Shown here in pieces: positions 1 through 13,000 of a stretch of 64,000 nucleotides of DNA (within the stretch, counting starts at the first letter, position 1; every line of letters starts with the position of its first letter). The notes beneath the pieces were generated by a model. It was not told where the DNA came from, searched no databases, and was given only the letters and a program-made list of their open reading frames with translations. Origin of the DNA: Andrena cerasifolii (taxonomy: Eukaryota; Arthropoda; Insecta; Hymenoptera; Andrenidae); the NCBI RefSeq assembly GCF_050908995.1, contig NC_135125.1:12115011-12179010 (forward strand), given 5' to 3'. Both the position numbers and the translations under genes were made by a program.

Positions 1-3000
1 TTACCGATACCGCTGACATTCTCATTAGCGACGATAACGTTGTAGCAGACGTCAGGGATTTATTACCAGCTGGCGTTCGATTGGCTGGCTCTCCCGCCTC
101 TGATCGAAGCGCAGCGGCGTCATGCTTGCAGTCACAGAAGTGCGAGGGACTTTGGGATTCTATTTCGATGTCACTTTTACCCTAAACATTCACCCCCCGT
201 CGCTAAACTATCGGATGGGTATTGAATTTCATAGAAACCGTGGCGGTGCAATGCGCGGGCAAATACAGCGACGCGGCCCGCCGCGGGATTCGCATAGATT
301 ACTGCATCTCGCCGCGAGCCATTAGCCTGACCCCTTTCACGTTCGATAACGATATACGAGCTGGAACGTGGAATATTGCACAAGCGGGCCTGGCAACCTG
401 AAAACTGTTAGCTCCGTGCCGCTCCATAATGCTCTCCTGGTTTCGCGACGCGCTGCCGCGTCAGGAAAATATGGTCGAGCGAGCCGTAAATTATAATGAA
501 CACGGACAGGGACGATTACGGGCGATCGACAGGTTGGAGGACGGGTTCTATGAGGTCGTCCGATAGCGAACAAAATTCGTGGGATTCTCTGGCGGCACGC
601 TCGTTTTCGGTGACTCGCTTAGCTGATTCATGAACAAATCAAAGATTGATTCATTGTCAAATCGCAGATGACAAATCCATACTTATGTGCGTTTATCGAG
701 CTACGAATCACGATACTGCGGCTACCTTGCCACTTCCGGGACACGCACGGTCGAATTGCTTGAATTATGACGCATAGTTGAGCGCATTAAACTAATTTCT
801 TCCGGCTGCGAGGACGGTGATCACTGTGATCAAGCTGGACAACTCTATCGTTCAAGTTACCCCGTGGTCTTGCTTCGTTAGCGTCTGTGTTGCGCGATCG
901 GGACATATTGATTTCGCGGATATCGATTCGTGACTCGGAGACCAGTTAATTAATCCTCCTCGAAAGATATAATTACCGTCGTTCTCCCACCGTCGCCTCG
1001 GACAGCTGGTCGACCGTGTCATTTCCATTGGTAATCTGTTTTGTTTTTCGCGGTCGCTGTTCGAAGGAGACCAGACCTTCACATTTGTGACTATAAACAG
1101 GAGTGTACAGTTAAATGTATCGCGCACGAGGTTGGTCGTGCCGCGAATTTAGAAACGGTTTGGTTTCTCTCGGTTTTCAGAAATACACGAGAAAACAGGA
1201 CTCGTGTAGTCCGTCAGGGTAGATAGTCTGATTGTAAGAAACGATCGGATACGTGGCACGCGTTTCCATAATGCCGCGGTTTGTGCAAGGGTAGTCAGCT
1301 GTTTAACTGGGAAGGATCGTGCAGCGTGGAGGGCCGTGGCAATTTGCTCGTAATAACGGAAGCTACTCGGGCTCGTCGTCGGTTAATCGGATGTCGCCAG
1401 GAATCGTGCCATCCGACCGATGAAAACAGCCAACCCGTATCCTTGTTTGCTCTCGCGCGACTAGCTTGGAAACTCGACGCTGTTCCGCGAGCTCGCGTGA
1501 CGTCTTCGAATTAATTGCGCCTCTTATGCGTGGACAGAGAAAAAGGGTCGACGGGGAACTAATCTACCAGGCTGTTTCTTAATCCGTGTAATTTGGCGGT
1601 AGAAAGTTCTGTGAACATCGTAGCCTTCGTTTACATACTGAGCCGAGCATTAGCGATCCCCAAAAGCGGAGGACAAGAACGCGAGGCGTAATCAGGTATT
1701 ACGGTAGACGAGAGTCACGACGTTCACGGAACCTCGTATTGCGATGATCGAAGGAAAGCGAAACTGTCTCACCTTTCACCCGAGGCACGGTTTCACGGAA
1801 TCATCCTCGCGGATGCGCTCTGTCCCGTTCGGTTACCACGGTAAAACCGCGTTACCGCTTCGTGGCGAACGTCGACGATTTGTCCCATTTAATTGCCCGC
1901 CCTCGTCGGGGTAATTAATTGCTCCGGAGGTCCCGGGGACGGCGGCTCGCAATTAGCCGCGGCGATGCTATCTGGAATATCGTGCTCCATAAGAAGAGTC
2001 TTCTGGCCGAGAACCGGGGACGTTCTATTCCTTCGAATACTTGCTCGGATTCCGTGTTCTCCCGGGCGCGAGGAAGGAAGTAAGGGAGTAAGGAAGTAAG
2101 GAAGGCTTAGTCTCCCCGTCTCCTCGCGCCGCGAACAATTAATTTCACCTGTAGGTGGGCGGTGCCTTTCGAGAAATTGAATTACGCTATCTGTAGAACG
2201 AGTTAATTGCATTATTCGTAGGACGAAGCGGCCGCACGGCTTACGTAAATGCACGAACACTTTGGAGTCGTTGCTAAACGTCGTATCGACGCCGCGCCGC
2301 TCCGCTCTTCCTCTCTTTCCCTCCGCCTATCCTCCTATCTCAGCTGAAATTGAAATTTATTCAGCCGAGACAACGGAGCGGCTCCTCTACCCCTCTTTGG
2401 TATTCGGTCGTAGTCACGACGGCGATGAAGTCGCTCGACGATCCGGGACGCCCGTTATATTTTTCGAAAGTCCACCTCCTTGAACGGAATACAAATGCCC
2501 GGCTCCTTCGTGGCTGCTCATAAAATATGGAACGATAAATAATCGATCGTCGGGCTCGACGGTTTGTTTTCTCGCAGCGAGATCGTAGGGACGTTATAGA
2601 AATTATAGGGTGGCGGAATTTTTGCCGCGGAAATCAATTTTCCCCGGGGAAGCAGCGTTTCTCAGGCGCGAGATAACGCTGTCCCGGCAAAGTTTTACAG
2701 CAGCGTTCTGGCGAGAACGACGCCGCGCGTTTTCCAATTTACGCTTTATCGACGACAGATTGCGCGCGCTAACGCGAAATAGAAGAAACAGAGACGCGAG
2801 CGCGAGGCAAGTTTACAGCTCGCCCGTACCCGAGTGGGGGAAACGTCCACGGTTTTTCCTCTCGGTGAGAAATTAGCGGATCCATCCGCGAGGCGGGTGA
2901 TTGCGAGATTGGTGTTTTTCGACGGTTGGAACCGATCGTCCCAGGAATCTCTTTCCGCCGCGGTTAACAGGCCCCGTTTCTTTCCAAGCGGCATTACCTG

Positions 3001-6000
3001 ATTTCCCTGATCCAGCTATCTGTCTCTTCTTCTTCCGCTGTCTCCCCGTCCACCGGTTTCCGAACGTCGAGGCCCGCGCACGCCTCTGTTTCCCGGCCAT
3101 TTTTCGGGTAATTCGGTTAGCGAGGAAGGAGAGGCGTTTCGCCAGTTCCATTAAGCGAGAGGCCGACGCGACGTCAGAAAAGGGAGGAGAGAAAATCGAT
3201 TATGGGGCTTCGCGACGCGTCCGGTCTGAAAGCTTTGTGCCTTGCGCGATAAATCCTCTTCGCGAAGGCCGATATTGCGTTACCCTCCCTCTGACCGGAA
3301 GTGGGCTCTACTTATAAATTCCGCCCCCGTGAAATCTTCCAACATTTCTCACTGGAATAGCTTCGAATTTAACACGTTATTAGCCAATCTTCGAACGGAT
3401 AAACGGGAGCGCGAGAGAAATGGGGTGGCTGTCTCCTCTGCGAAGAAGGGTGAGCAAGAAAGGGGTTCCAGTCGGAATAATTGAAACGAATGGAGGGTGA
3501 CGTTCCACGAAAATAAGTAATTAAGCAGCGATTGTATGGATTCGAAATTGTATTCCTACACCCGGTGATACTCGATCCACGGGCGACAACAGCTATCGAT
3601 AGCAGGGGTGTCGGTGATAGCGGACGGAAGCGAGTCTCGTGTTTCCGCGTGTGACACCCGCACGGAGACGGCCGATTACCAGCTTGCGGCTCATGAACGG
3701 GCTCGTCATGCCGCGGAAAGCCACTTATCCCTGGAATAGAATTGTTTGCGCCGACTTCTAAATCGTGTTGTCGTAGCGGCACTGTATCACGATTGAATTG
3801 CCTTCACGCTGCACCGAGCGGAGAGCCAGGCCAGCGAGCGCCGGCACCGGGCTACAACTGCAATTTACTACTTTAGCTTCGCCTATCAGATGACCTCTGC
3901 TACTCGTCACGAGGCGGAAGTGCTGTGTCGCATAGCTGGCATTTTTTAACGCGAACGGGCGATCTATAAATATAATTCCCCCTTAACCAGAGGCTGCTGC
4001 GCGGTATACGGTCACGGTGGTACGGATCGTTTGTAACGGAAGGACCTTTCGGGAGGCGCACGAGCGTGCTCGACGCGACGTTGCCCCGATGATTTACGCG
4101 GGAATCGACTGATTCTTAACTGAACCGTCGTGGGTAGAAGCATTCCCAGGAAATCAAGTTTCCTCGTGTTTATTGCATTTTCGGAAGGCCCCCTCCACCG
4201 ATTGGTTCCGTTGCGGTAACTCAATTGTTGCGATAACAAAACGCGCGTTTCTCATGGCGCAGCGATTCTTGGCCAATCTACATTAACACAATGCTACTTT
4301 TACATAACGAACTGCCGACCGCCGACACGTAAATATAATACAATACGCTGTTTGCATGAGTACAATGTGTCGTTTACATAAGCGTAACGTGCGCGCATGT
4401 ACGGGGTTGGTCCGTGGACGCGCGCGACTCATTAGAGTCGCAGATGTGACACATAACGTACGGATCGGTAAGAAAAAAGTACAGGTTCAGGTTGCCGTTT
4501 GTCGTGGGAGAGTAATCGCAGGGATCGTTGTGTAATTAACACTTTGACATCCGGCGGATCATCGCGCGTTGCACGGCGCATCGCTGATCGCTGTCGGAGT
4601 AGAATCGTGGCTGGTTTTAATTCCGGATCCCGCGCGGCGAGCGGTTTAATTCAGTATCCAAGTTTCGTTACGTACCGGGGCTTTTTAAGCGGCGGTGCTT
4701 ACCGAGCGATAAAGTCATTCGACTAGATGATCCTCCGATAATCTGGAGCAGCTCATTACAGTTCCCCTTTAAACAAAGTTGACTATCGATTGGAGCGTCG
4801 TTGCGCCTCGTGCTTCGCTTACCGCCGTAGCGGCAGCTAAAATTCACTGGAAGGGCAGCGGCTATCGATCGCCGGAAGAGAGCGCCGTGATTCACGGTTG
4901 TGTAGCCATCAAACGAAACAATTTCACCGATCGGATTACAAGCCTGCCGGTGTAAACGCGATCGATTGCGTCAGCGTTCGAAGAGACGTGACGAGAGAGC
5001 GTGAACGGAGCGCCGCGGTCGTCAGGATTAAGTAATCCCAGCCGTGTCTGTGTTCGTGTTACATTAATAGAACGGGAGGAAGAGGTACGCGGATGAGGGT
5101 AGAGGAAACCGCCCCCGAAACTCAATGAATATCAATATCGCTAACGGAATACTCTTCGATGATCGGCAACCATCGAGTTCACCGAAAAAAGGCATGCACG
5201 GCGAAACGCGAACTCGCCGCTCCTTTTAAGAAAATCAAATCGTAAATCCTGCGCCACCGGCGGAGGAATTATTGTTCCGTATACGTCGCGCGTATACCGG
5301 AAATACTTTACTGGTATTACGGTGGAACAGAATAATAGACTACTTTGGCCGTTTGCCATTGACCGTTTAGACGACTTTTCGGTGGAGGCAATCGGGAATC
5401 GTGCCATTTCCATTCGGAGTATCGTGTCACGGTACTCGATCGCCTGTAACGCTCCGCGTGCATATTGAATCGGGGAGTCTGTCCACCTGGGGCTGCGGGC
5501 GAAAAAATTGGGGCTTCGAAATGCTGCCTGGGAGATGATTAAAAGTTAAACGTCCCCTCGCGGTTACGTAAGGCGAGAGGAATTCTATTTTCACTCCCTC
5601 CGGGACTATGATTATGCCAGTTTCTGCTGGAGAAATTCGCGCGCGAATTCCGAGCGAGCCACGCGGTTTGCTCGTCGATTGTACGTACGGCTCTCCCGTT
5701 ACCCAGGATCCGCGCAAAACACCGCGATTACGTTCATTCTTGTGTACACATGGGCGAACAATGCGAGCACCCTCCTCGTCAGGGGTGTCGGTGTGCAGGC
5801 CGCAGAGATTTGCATCTGTGTTCGCGGCACGTAGGAGGTTGGCTCGCTACGAAAATTCTATCCTTGGCCTCCAGTCGCCTCTCGTCTCGTTGCGATGCCC
5901 TGCACGCGCGCTCCTGGATGCACCGCTTCGTTTACCATGCACGCGTGTTGCCATACACCGTCTCAACGACGGAGGTTGCGCTCTCGATCGGATTTACCGC

Positions 6001-6216
6001 CTTTTGTTTAAGTCGTGCCACGAGTGCCTTCTTCCTCCTCTCGGTACCTTCCTCGTTATCCTCCCTCTTTTTTGTCACACCGCCAGCGCACGCTGCGCGC
6101 CGACGATTTGCATATCTGTTCACACGGTAACCCTGACAGTTGGGTGGTTTTCGAGGAGTCGCGATCGATAGGGAGGGCTTGCCACTTAATGACTCGAAAT
6201 TAACCAACTGATAGAG
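1..6216. other. Unique GC-rich non-coding DNA, no gene seen
   Basis: No open frame here has protein-like composition together with splice signals. Open frames are short, occur on both strands and overlap one another, as expected where stop codons are rare. CpG is frequent and many short AT-rich words such as TTAATT are scattered through it. The only structure noted is a small degenerate tandem repeat near 2.08 kb. It is best read as intronic or intergenic sequence. Distant regulatory elements cannot be excluded from one sequence. Confidence 0.6.
2071..2105. repeat. Short degenerate tandem repeat (GGAAGTAA-like)
   Basis: About four imperfect copies of an eight-base unit, GGAAGTAA and variants, run in tandem. 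This is a small purine-rich microsatellite with no sign of function. Confidence 0.7.
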
Positions 6217-6218
6217 TA

Positions 6219-6843
6219 TTGTGGGGCAAGAGTGCGCACTTAAAGTTTAGACTTCCCTAAAATCCTTGGTATTACACTGTTAGCAAATATCATTTTGTGA
6301 GAAATGACTGCTATCCCTTATTATTCGATAGCCAGAGACTTCATGTAACTTTACCTGTCGCAACTTATATAAAATAAATATTTCCAAAAAGTGTCAAATG
6401 CGAACTTTTACCCGACATGTGGGGCAAAAGTTCGCATGTTACGGGGTAAAAGAACAGAACGAGAAATTTCCACAAAATTGTTTTATTTTCCAACATGCAA
6501 TAGTTGTGGTAATCTAGTGGTTATCTATGAGGAGAATTGAAAACTTCTATTAGCACTTCTGAACAGAAGAATTTCAGCTCTTTCAGACGACATATGAATT
6601 ACAATTTTTACTGATCAATTTATAGGAATAATACTGATTCCTAAAAATGAGAATATTACATCAGAACCTACGAATTCAGTACTTACCGCATTGTACGATA
6701 ACAAAACGAAGCACAGCTACACAATTCGACACTGGTGACTCTACCTTAATTGACAATTGATTGTCAATCACCATTGGCCACTGCCACAACTCAAACAATG
6801 AAATTCGCATACTGCGAACTTTTACCCGCTGCGAACTTTTACC
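6219..6843. mobile_element. Non-autonomous TA-flanked DNA element (Tc1/mariner/pogo-like)
   Basis: An AT-rich island is bounded by related inverted motifs. The left end reads TTGTGGGGCAAGAGTGCGCA and the right end, reverse-complemented, reads GGTAAAAGTTCGCAGCGGGT. Both touch a TA dinucleotide (6217-6218 and 6844-6845), the target typical of the Tc1/mariner/pogo superfamily. The right end carries the GTAAAAGTTCGCA motif twice, and a further inverted pair lies inside. No transposase is encoded, so the copy would depend on enzyme from elsewhere. The superfamily call rests on the TA target and the GGGGCAA-type ends; exact boundaries are uncertain. Confidence 0.55.
6399..6436. repeat. Internal inverted copy of the element's terminal motif
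   Basis: TGCGAACTTTTACCC and GGGGCAAAAGTTCGCA face each other across about seven bases, forming a potential hairpin. The motif is the same as at the element's right end, so this internal pair may be extra transposase-binding sites or the trace of an insertion of a relative. Confidence 0.7.
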
Positions 6844-6845
6844 TA

Positions 6846-9258
6846 CCTTTACTCTACTCCCCTGTCGACAAGATAAAGGATGAGAGGTATTGTCTCAGGC
6901 GAATAATCCTATCTGTCTATATATCACCCTCCCTGTCGCCATCTCCACTTTTAATTTTCCTCCCTTCTCGTTTCGCCACTTTTACGTCTCTTTCTTCCTC
7001 CCTTTCTGCCTCTTACAGTACGCTCCTCTTTCCCACCCCGTCTGTCTACTTGCTGCGGGAAATATATTCGATACGGGGAGCGCGTGGACCAGCCGGAACG
7101 ACTGCTTCGACACGTCGTTGTAACGACACGACAGCGCGGCGACAGTGGAGTTCAGTTGAAGCGAGAGTTCTCTCTCTCTCTCTCGAGTGGTGTAACTTCT
7201 CGGGCAAGTGATTCCTCCACGTTGCCCCGTGGTCGTGATAATAATCGTCGATGCCGAACGCGCCTTTACGTCGATACGACCCTGGTTTTACGACACCGTG
7301 CGGCTGCTCCGATCGCCGACAACAGTGAATCGCGTGATTCTCCCCGCTATCTCGTGTCATATCTTCCGAACACCGGTTCTGCTATGATACCCTCCCACGT
7401 ATTTATAGCTGACCGCCTGCTCGCCGTCGGATTTCGCTTCCAACAGTTGCCGCGTCAAGGTTACCATCGAGTCTTCGGCTTTTACTGCCGCCCGTCCGGT
7501 AACTTTTTCACCAGTGCCGCGTACGACGCGGCTGACTGCCGCCACGTTTTTCCCCCTGACCCATATCTCACACGACAAAATATCCGCGTTCCTGCGAAAC
7601 GCCAGCCGCCGCTCTTCCTCTCCCGCGAGGCCGTGATTTTAATCGCGGCTCGTTTACCGCTTCCAAACGGGCCGTTCGCTTGTAACTGTTTTCTTGGCGC
7701 GAATCGGCAGTCCGAGCCTCCTAATTTGAATGAATCGCTCGTGCTCCGAAGGCTGTTAGTTGTTCTTGCGCGATTTATGCCTTCCCCGCGCCGCCACCAC
7801 CGTTTTCAGACCCGTTGTTTATTCCCCTTGTGTTTCCCATCCGACCGTTTTTGTTTCACCCCCGGAAACGCGGGGACGCTCGGCGAAAATCCAACTCGCG
7901 TTTCTGCGGCGGTTCGGGAAGGATCGACGTTAGTGGAATTCCAAGGGAATGGTCAGTGAATGTTAGTCCAAAGGGGACGGTTGATCAATAACTCCGCGAT
8001 CAAACATTTATCGTTCACGCGTTTTATTGTAATTCGCTGGCGACCTTTCCGGAAATTTAGCTGGAGGATATTATTCGGTTTCAGAGTTGTCAGCTGGCCG
8101 ATATTAACTTTCCCCAGCTCTTTCTCCCGGTTCTTCGATTTTAATGAAACGTGTCGCGTTTACGCGTCGACTCCTTTATCAAACTTTCGAGTGGCGCGGA
8201 TTTAATCGGAACTTAGCTTCAGCTTCGACCAAAACTCCGCTCCAGATGGCATCCGAGGAAGCCTGGGAACGAAACTTTCCGATCGCGGGCCATCCCGTCC
8301 CAGTCTCTCTGACAGTTGACGCGTCTATTTGAAGGAACCGCGGGTGGAAAAAATATTTTCCCCAGACATCGAGGAGCGAGAAGAGATTTCGCTGAGAAGG
8401 CCAAACAATTGAAATCATCGTGGACCAAAGGAAGCGTATGAAAAAGTTTCCGCAGAAATCAACGACCCCTTTACAATTCACTCTGATTTCTTTAAAGTTT
8501 CACCCGAGATTTGAGTTTCATGTGCTGTTTGAGTTTCACTCGCAAAGTTCCGTCTGATTCTTAGTTAGGTACGTTCAGTCGAAGTTTCAGTTGATTCTCG
8601 GTTGCGATTCGTTAAAGTTATTGCTCGCAGTTTGAAGTTTCCATCTGGTTGCAATCTTGCACCTTGCATTAATAACAGGCACTCCTCGCCGAAGGAAAAA
8701 TTTCATATTTTATTTAACGAAGTGGAAGTTGATTCTGCCCCCCTTACACCTTTCCGTTCTCTCGATTCAGCGCAGTTTATACACGAGAACGGGATATCCC
8801 GTATACCACGGTGTGTTTTTGCACGAAAAAACTCCATTAGAGTATAATAACCCTCGATGAATCACTGTCCGCGCAGCGTTGTCGCCGTGCTGGTCGGCCG
8901 AGGCGCTGGGGGACGCACCGGAAGGAAGCGAGAGAATAGATAAGAGGATAAAGAAAGGAGGGAGCTTCCTTTCTCGCCCGTTCTTTCCCTCGCCTCCCGA
9001 CAAAGCGCCCGGGGACCGTGAAACGTATTCCCCGGATTCTTATTTCTCGCTGACGAGACACGAATGAAAAAGGGATCGCCATCGAGCTGCCAGGATTCGT
9101 GTCACGGTTAGTCGCCCTTGATGGAATAGTCCTGCAGGCCCGGTTGATCTTGTCGCGGGCGCGGCGTTTATGAAAAGTCAACGCCGGTGTCCGGGGGTTC
9201 GGAAATGCTGGGGAAACGGTTCGCCAAAGTCGGGACAAATGTTTTAGGCGAAGTTGGC
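6846..9258. other. Non-coding DNA, pyrimidine-rich start, no gene supported
   Basis: A C/T-rich stretch (about 6.91-7.04 kb) ends in a cttacag that could pass for a splice acceptor, but no matching donor or convincing coding frame follows. A long frame (7084-7959) lacks an ATG start and is rich in Arg, Ser and Pro, as random GC-rich frames are. A short (CT)n run lies near 7.17 kb. The rest is ordinary GC-rich unique sequence. Confidence 0.5.
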
Positions 9259-9274
9259 TACACGTAGAGTAAAT

Positions 9275-9454
9275 GTAAAAAGTATTCGTACAGCGACCAC
9301 TTTAAAGTAAAACTTTGCATATCCATGTCAGTAATAAATTTTAACGAAAACAAATTATTAATATTTTGTGTAAACAAAATTTTATTCTCCTTAACATTTA
9401 CAAAGATAGTAACAAAAAACAGCAGAAATGGACGCGCAAAAAGTATTCGTACAG
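9275..9454. repeat. Left outer and inner transposase-site repeats of the Tc1 element
   Basis: The outer copy is at 9275-9293 and the inner copy at 9434-9454. Both contain AAAAAGTATTCGTACAG in the same direction. Their spacing of about 159 bases resembles the direct-repeat spacing of IR/DR Tc1 elements. Confidence 0.85.
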
Positions 9455-9597
9455 CTCTTGTGTAGGGCCATAGTGTATACTGTAAACAAAAGACGATATC
9501 ACGTCTGAAAATTCTGCGACAATGTCAGTATATTCGGAAACATCATCGCGATCAGTAGCGTTAAAAATCAAACAGTATTACTAACTGTAAAAGTATA

Positions 9598-9774
9598 ATG
9601 GGTCGAAAAAGCGCAGAAACTACCGTAGAAGAGAGGAAAATAATTATAAATTTACACAATCAGTGTGAAAGTCTTTTGGAGATTTCTCGAATTGTCAGTA
9701 GACCGCGATCTACAATTCAAGGCATAATTGATCGGTATGGATCACGTAAAACAGTGCAAAATAATACTAGGAGA
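9598..9774 (+). pseudogene. Tc1-like transposase, N-terminal DNA-binding part only
   Basis: The frame starts at an ATG following TATA-rich sequence and opens with MGRKSAETTVEERKIIINLH, followed by a recognisable helix-turn-helix ending near RSTIQGIIDRYGSRKTVQNN. These are features of the paired-like DNA-binding domain at the start of Tc1 transposases (usually about 340 residues). After about 59 residues the similarity stops. The frame then runs into a low-complexity Phe/Tyr/Asn-rich tail up to 10107 that is simply read-through of AT-rich element sequence. No second DNA-binding subdomain linker and no DDE catalytic residues remain. If translated, it could bind element ends but not catalyse transposition. 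Confidence 0.8.
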
Positions 9775-9822
9775 AAAATCCTACAAAATATTAATTTCTT
9801 CTATATATTTCAAAAAGAGCAA

Positions 9823-10044
9823 CTGTACGAATACTTTTTACGCGGTTATTTCTGCCGATTGTGGAGTTTTCTGGAATATTTTCAAATATTATGCGAATAT
9901 TTGGGTTCTTTTTTTATGAAATTTGTTCTAAACATTTATACAAATATGTATAAATATTTGTATGAAGAAAGTTTATTAATAAACCGAGTTATACAAAGTT
10001 TCCTTTGGAATTCCTCGGTGTACGAATACTTTTTGCACTCGCTG
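9823..10044. repeat. Right inner and outer transposase-site repeats of the Tc1 element
   Basis: The inner copy is at 9823-9844 and the outer copy at 10019-10044. Both read TGTACGAATACTTTTT, inverted relative to the left pair. The outer copy ends in CACTCGCTG next to a TA. Confidence 0.85.
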
Positions 10045-10046
10045 TA

Positions 10047-13000
10047 TATACACGTGTATGGCTACAACGTTATAGCTACAGCAGCTAATCCCGGAGCCCC
10101 GGCTTAACCTGAAAACTTGTACTTACTTAATCCCCCTGGCGCATGAATTCTTGGCTTCGATAGAGTAGCCCGGTTGTTCCAGTTTAATCGCGGCTCATCG
10201 GGTACACGGGTGCCTCGTCGTTCCGTCGAAATTAACGGACCCCGTCGCGAGTTCCCTATCTGTTTTCCGATACGTCCAGATTACCGATGGGACAAATGAG
10301 AAAACCTTGGCCCGCTACGAGGGAACAATGCCGCGGATCTCGAGCGGTACACAACGTTCACGCGCCGTTTTCATAACATCCGCCGAGAAGCCTCAGCGCG
10401 TTTACATTGTATCTGCTGGCCGGGCCCGCCCGCGGGACAGCGCGCTGTTAACCTTCCTCTTTGGGGAGCGCGCTCGCGGAAAATTTCACGAGCACTCGAG
10501 CTTTTCCTCGAATTTCCACGTCCCTTTTTACGGCGCGAGCTTTTCTTTGTCGCAGCGTAGCTTGAAGCCCCGGGAAGAGGAGGAGGAGGAGGAGCCTTGA
10601 TGAGAAGCGTTTCCTCCCTCGCTCGCACGCGGAACAGTCGTAAAAAATATGAGCCCCCGAGCCTGAGAGAAATAAACGCTTTGAGGGCGATGGGCCTCCG
10701 CGGTTGCGACTCGCGATGAAAAACGTAGCAATAACGCGGCGCGCTTTATCGAGGCGCGACGGCCGCGATTCGCCAAAGTGCAATGTTCACGGGCGCGTTT
10801 CGTGCTCGCCGTTATTCGCGATTAATCACCTCGTTGTTTCAATTGCTGCCCCCCCTGGCGACGATCGCGATAACGTTTAATTCGGCCCCTCCCCTCGCTC
10901 TTTACCAATCGCCCGTTTATTCCACGCAACTACGTTTTTCGAGCACGCTATCGGGGCTCCTCCGTTTAATTGGCCAAAACCCAGGAACCGTGGTGTATTA
11001 AAACGGTCGCTGGTGGTTGGGGTGATTCGGTCGAGCGCGGCACGGCTGAGAATATCTCTCTGGAAGTTGCTTCCGAAACGCAGAGGATGCTGCCGAGTTC
11101 GGCTTCCACTGACGGCGCGTCGATCGAACGGTGCAGCAGCCCGCTGCAATTGTCTCGTCGCTGTTCAACGAGCCTCGAACGCTTCGTGTCGCTTTCAAGG
11201 ACGCCAGGATGCCAAACGGAGCACACACGCGGCGCGATAGAACGAAGTCCGGTGGGGAGGAAATCGTTTGTCGACTTTGGCGATCGATTCGACCGAAGGA
11301 GGATGCACCGTCGCACGTGCAACCGTTGCGGAAAACCGGGATGCGAAGCGCGAGACCAGTCCGCCAGCTACTTTGTCGCACAGTGGAGCGTGTTGTGTAC
11401 GCGGATCGCCGAGGGAGCGCCACCTCGAGCGGTCCATTTGCCGCGGCGTATTTGCTTAGGGTGCTGAAAGGGCAAGCCCGCTGTCTTTTCCTTTGTGCTC
11501 CGCGTGTCTTCGTCTCTTGGACCCTTTTCACAGCGAAATTGGACTGGAGGGCGCGGGAGGACGGCGGTTGCCTCTTCGCGATCGCTTACATTTTTCATCG
11601 TCGAAATTCAATAGATGCCGACGCTGATCATCTCCGACCGTGTCCTCTGCCGGAGGAGCAGCTTCCTCGGATTCCTTGGCGTCGAAAATTGAATCTTTTT
11701 TCCAACGCTTCGCCAGCGATCGCGACGAATGCATCACGGTCTATTCGCCTTTCTTTCCCTCGGTTCTTTCTGCCGAGAGGCGGCGCTTGCCAAGATATCG
11801 CGAGCAGGAGTGGCGGATCGTTAGAAAATTCGATTCTACGCGATTCTAGATTACGTTAGTCCACGAAACCCTCTGTCGATCTCTTGAAAAGCTTCCAGTT
11901 ATACGTATCCAGTTGGCTTCGTCTCAGAGACGATCCGTGTCCTCGCCTCGAGGCTTCGATCCTTCCCAACCTTCAGGAGTTTATTAAACGTGCCTCGCTT
12001 CGGTAACAATTTGTATCGCGAGATACTCGCTTGGCTTTCTCATTGACAAGCTTCGAAGCTTCGTGAAAGAAAGACAGCGGTAACTTTCCTCTGCCCTCGT
12101 TGAAGGTTTCCAACACTCTTTCGCCCAAACTTCTGCATTCCCGAATCAGCGAAAACGTTTCGCAATCAAGGCTCCTACTAGCGCAAAGGATGGCCGATCT
12201 TCTTTATGGGTCGGTCTCAACGTCTTCGTCACGTATCCTCTTATTATTCCCGCGACACGATCCAGCAATATCCGTCTCGGTATTTCTCAACGAGGGCGTC
12301 CTATTTGTATAGAGACCAGGTTCGATGCCAAGAATCGAGGCGAGCGCCCCGATATCGATATATCGACTCCCACGAAAATTTAAATCCACCGATTCGACCT
12401 CGCGGAGGACGGGGATTAAAGCTCGCGATCGCTGAGAGGAATATTTTGAGTAGGCACGACCTATTTCGGCATTATCGACCGACTCCTCCGTTCCACGAAA
12501 AGGACGCCCGCTCTTTTATTGGCGTTGGCCGAGTCGAATATTCGGAGGACGTTTCGGCTCCACTTTCGGCTCGAATTTCGAACCGTTTCGGAAAGGTCAA
12601 ACGAACGGGCCATTCTTCCCCGAGCGATCGGGGTGGAGTCGCTGTTAGCCGAGCGTTGACATCGCGCGGATCAATTGGATGATACGATTAGCGCGTCCTT
12701 GGATGCGGGCTAGGGAAAATCTGATCGGCGGCAGACGATGGCTGGTGCTCCTCGGTCGCGAGAGGTTGTACGTACGTTCCATACGGGTCGTTCAATTTGT
12801 GCTCAAGGTCCGTAAAGATGTTCACGGTCGGTTAGTCGGCTAGGCTCGCTCCTTGGCAGCAGTCTGACAATTGCCAAGGATAGTGAAAGCCGCCGGTGGC
12901 CGCGCGAGGCTTCCTGTTTCGCCCGTACGATCCGGTCGCGGTTAAATCCGTCCACGTATAGATTATACAATGAAGTCAGCCGGTTTCACTTTGACGTAAT

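Larger units (their letters stand above)
9261..10044 (+). mobile_element. Internally deleted Tc1-like transposon with IR/DR-type ends
   Basis: An AT-rich island begins next to a TA (9259-9260) and ends beside another TA (10045-10046; a second possible end lies at 10056). The core terminal motif AAAAAGTATTCGTACA occurs four times: inverted at the two outer ends and again inverted about 160-195 bases inside each end. This double-site layout is known from the IR/DR group of Tc1 elements such as Sleeping Beauty, where transposase binds both sites. Between the inner sites only the first part of a Tc1 transposase frame survives, directly joined to AT-rich 3' sequence. The catalytic DDE region is therefore missing and the copy is non-autonomous. 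Confidence 0.85.

Noticed and set aside
6985..7018. Acceptor-like sequence after a long C/T tract
   Set aside because: The whole region is C/T-rich, so the match is cheap; no donor pairs with it.
7084..7959. 292-codon open frame on the + strand
   Set aside because: No ATG start, composition rich in Arg, Pro and Ser, no recognisable domain, and no good donor at its end.
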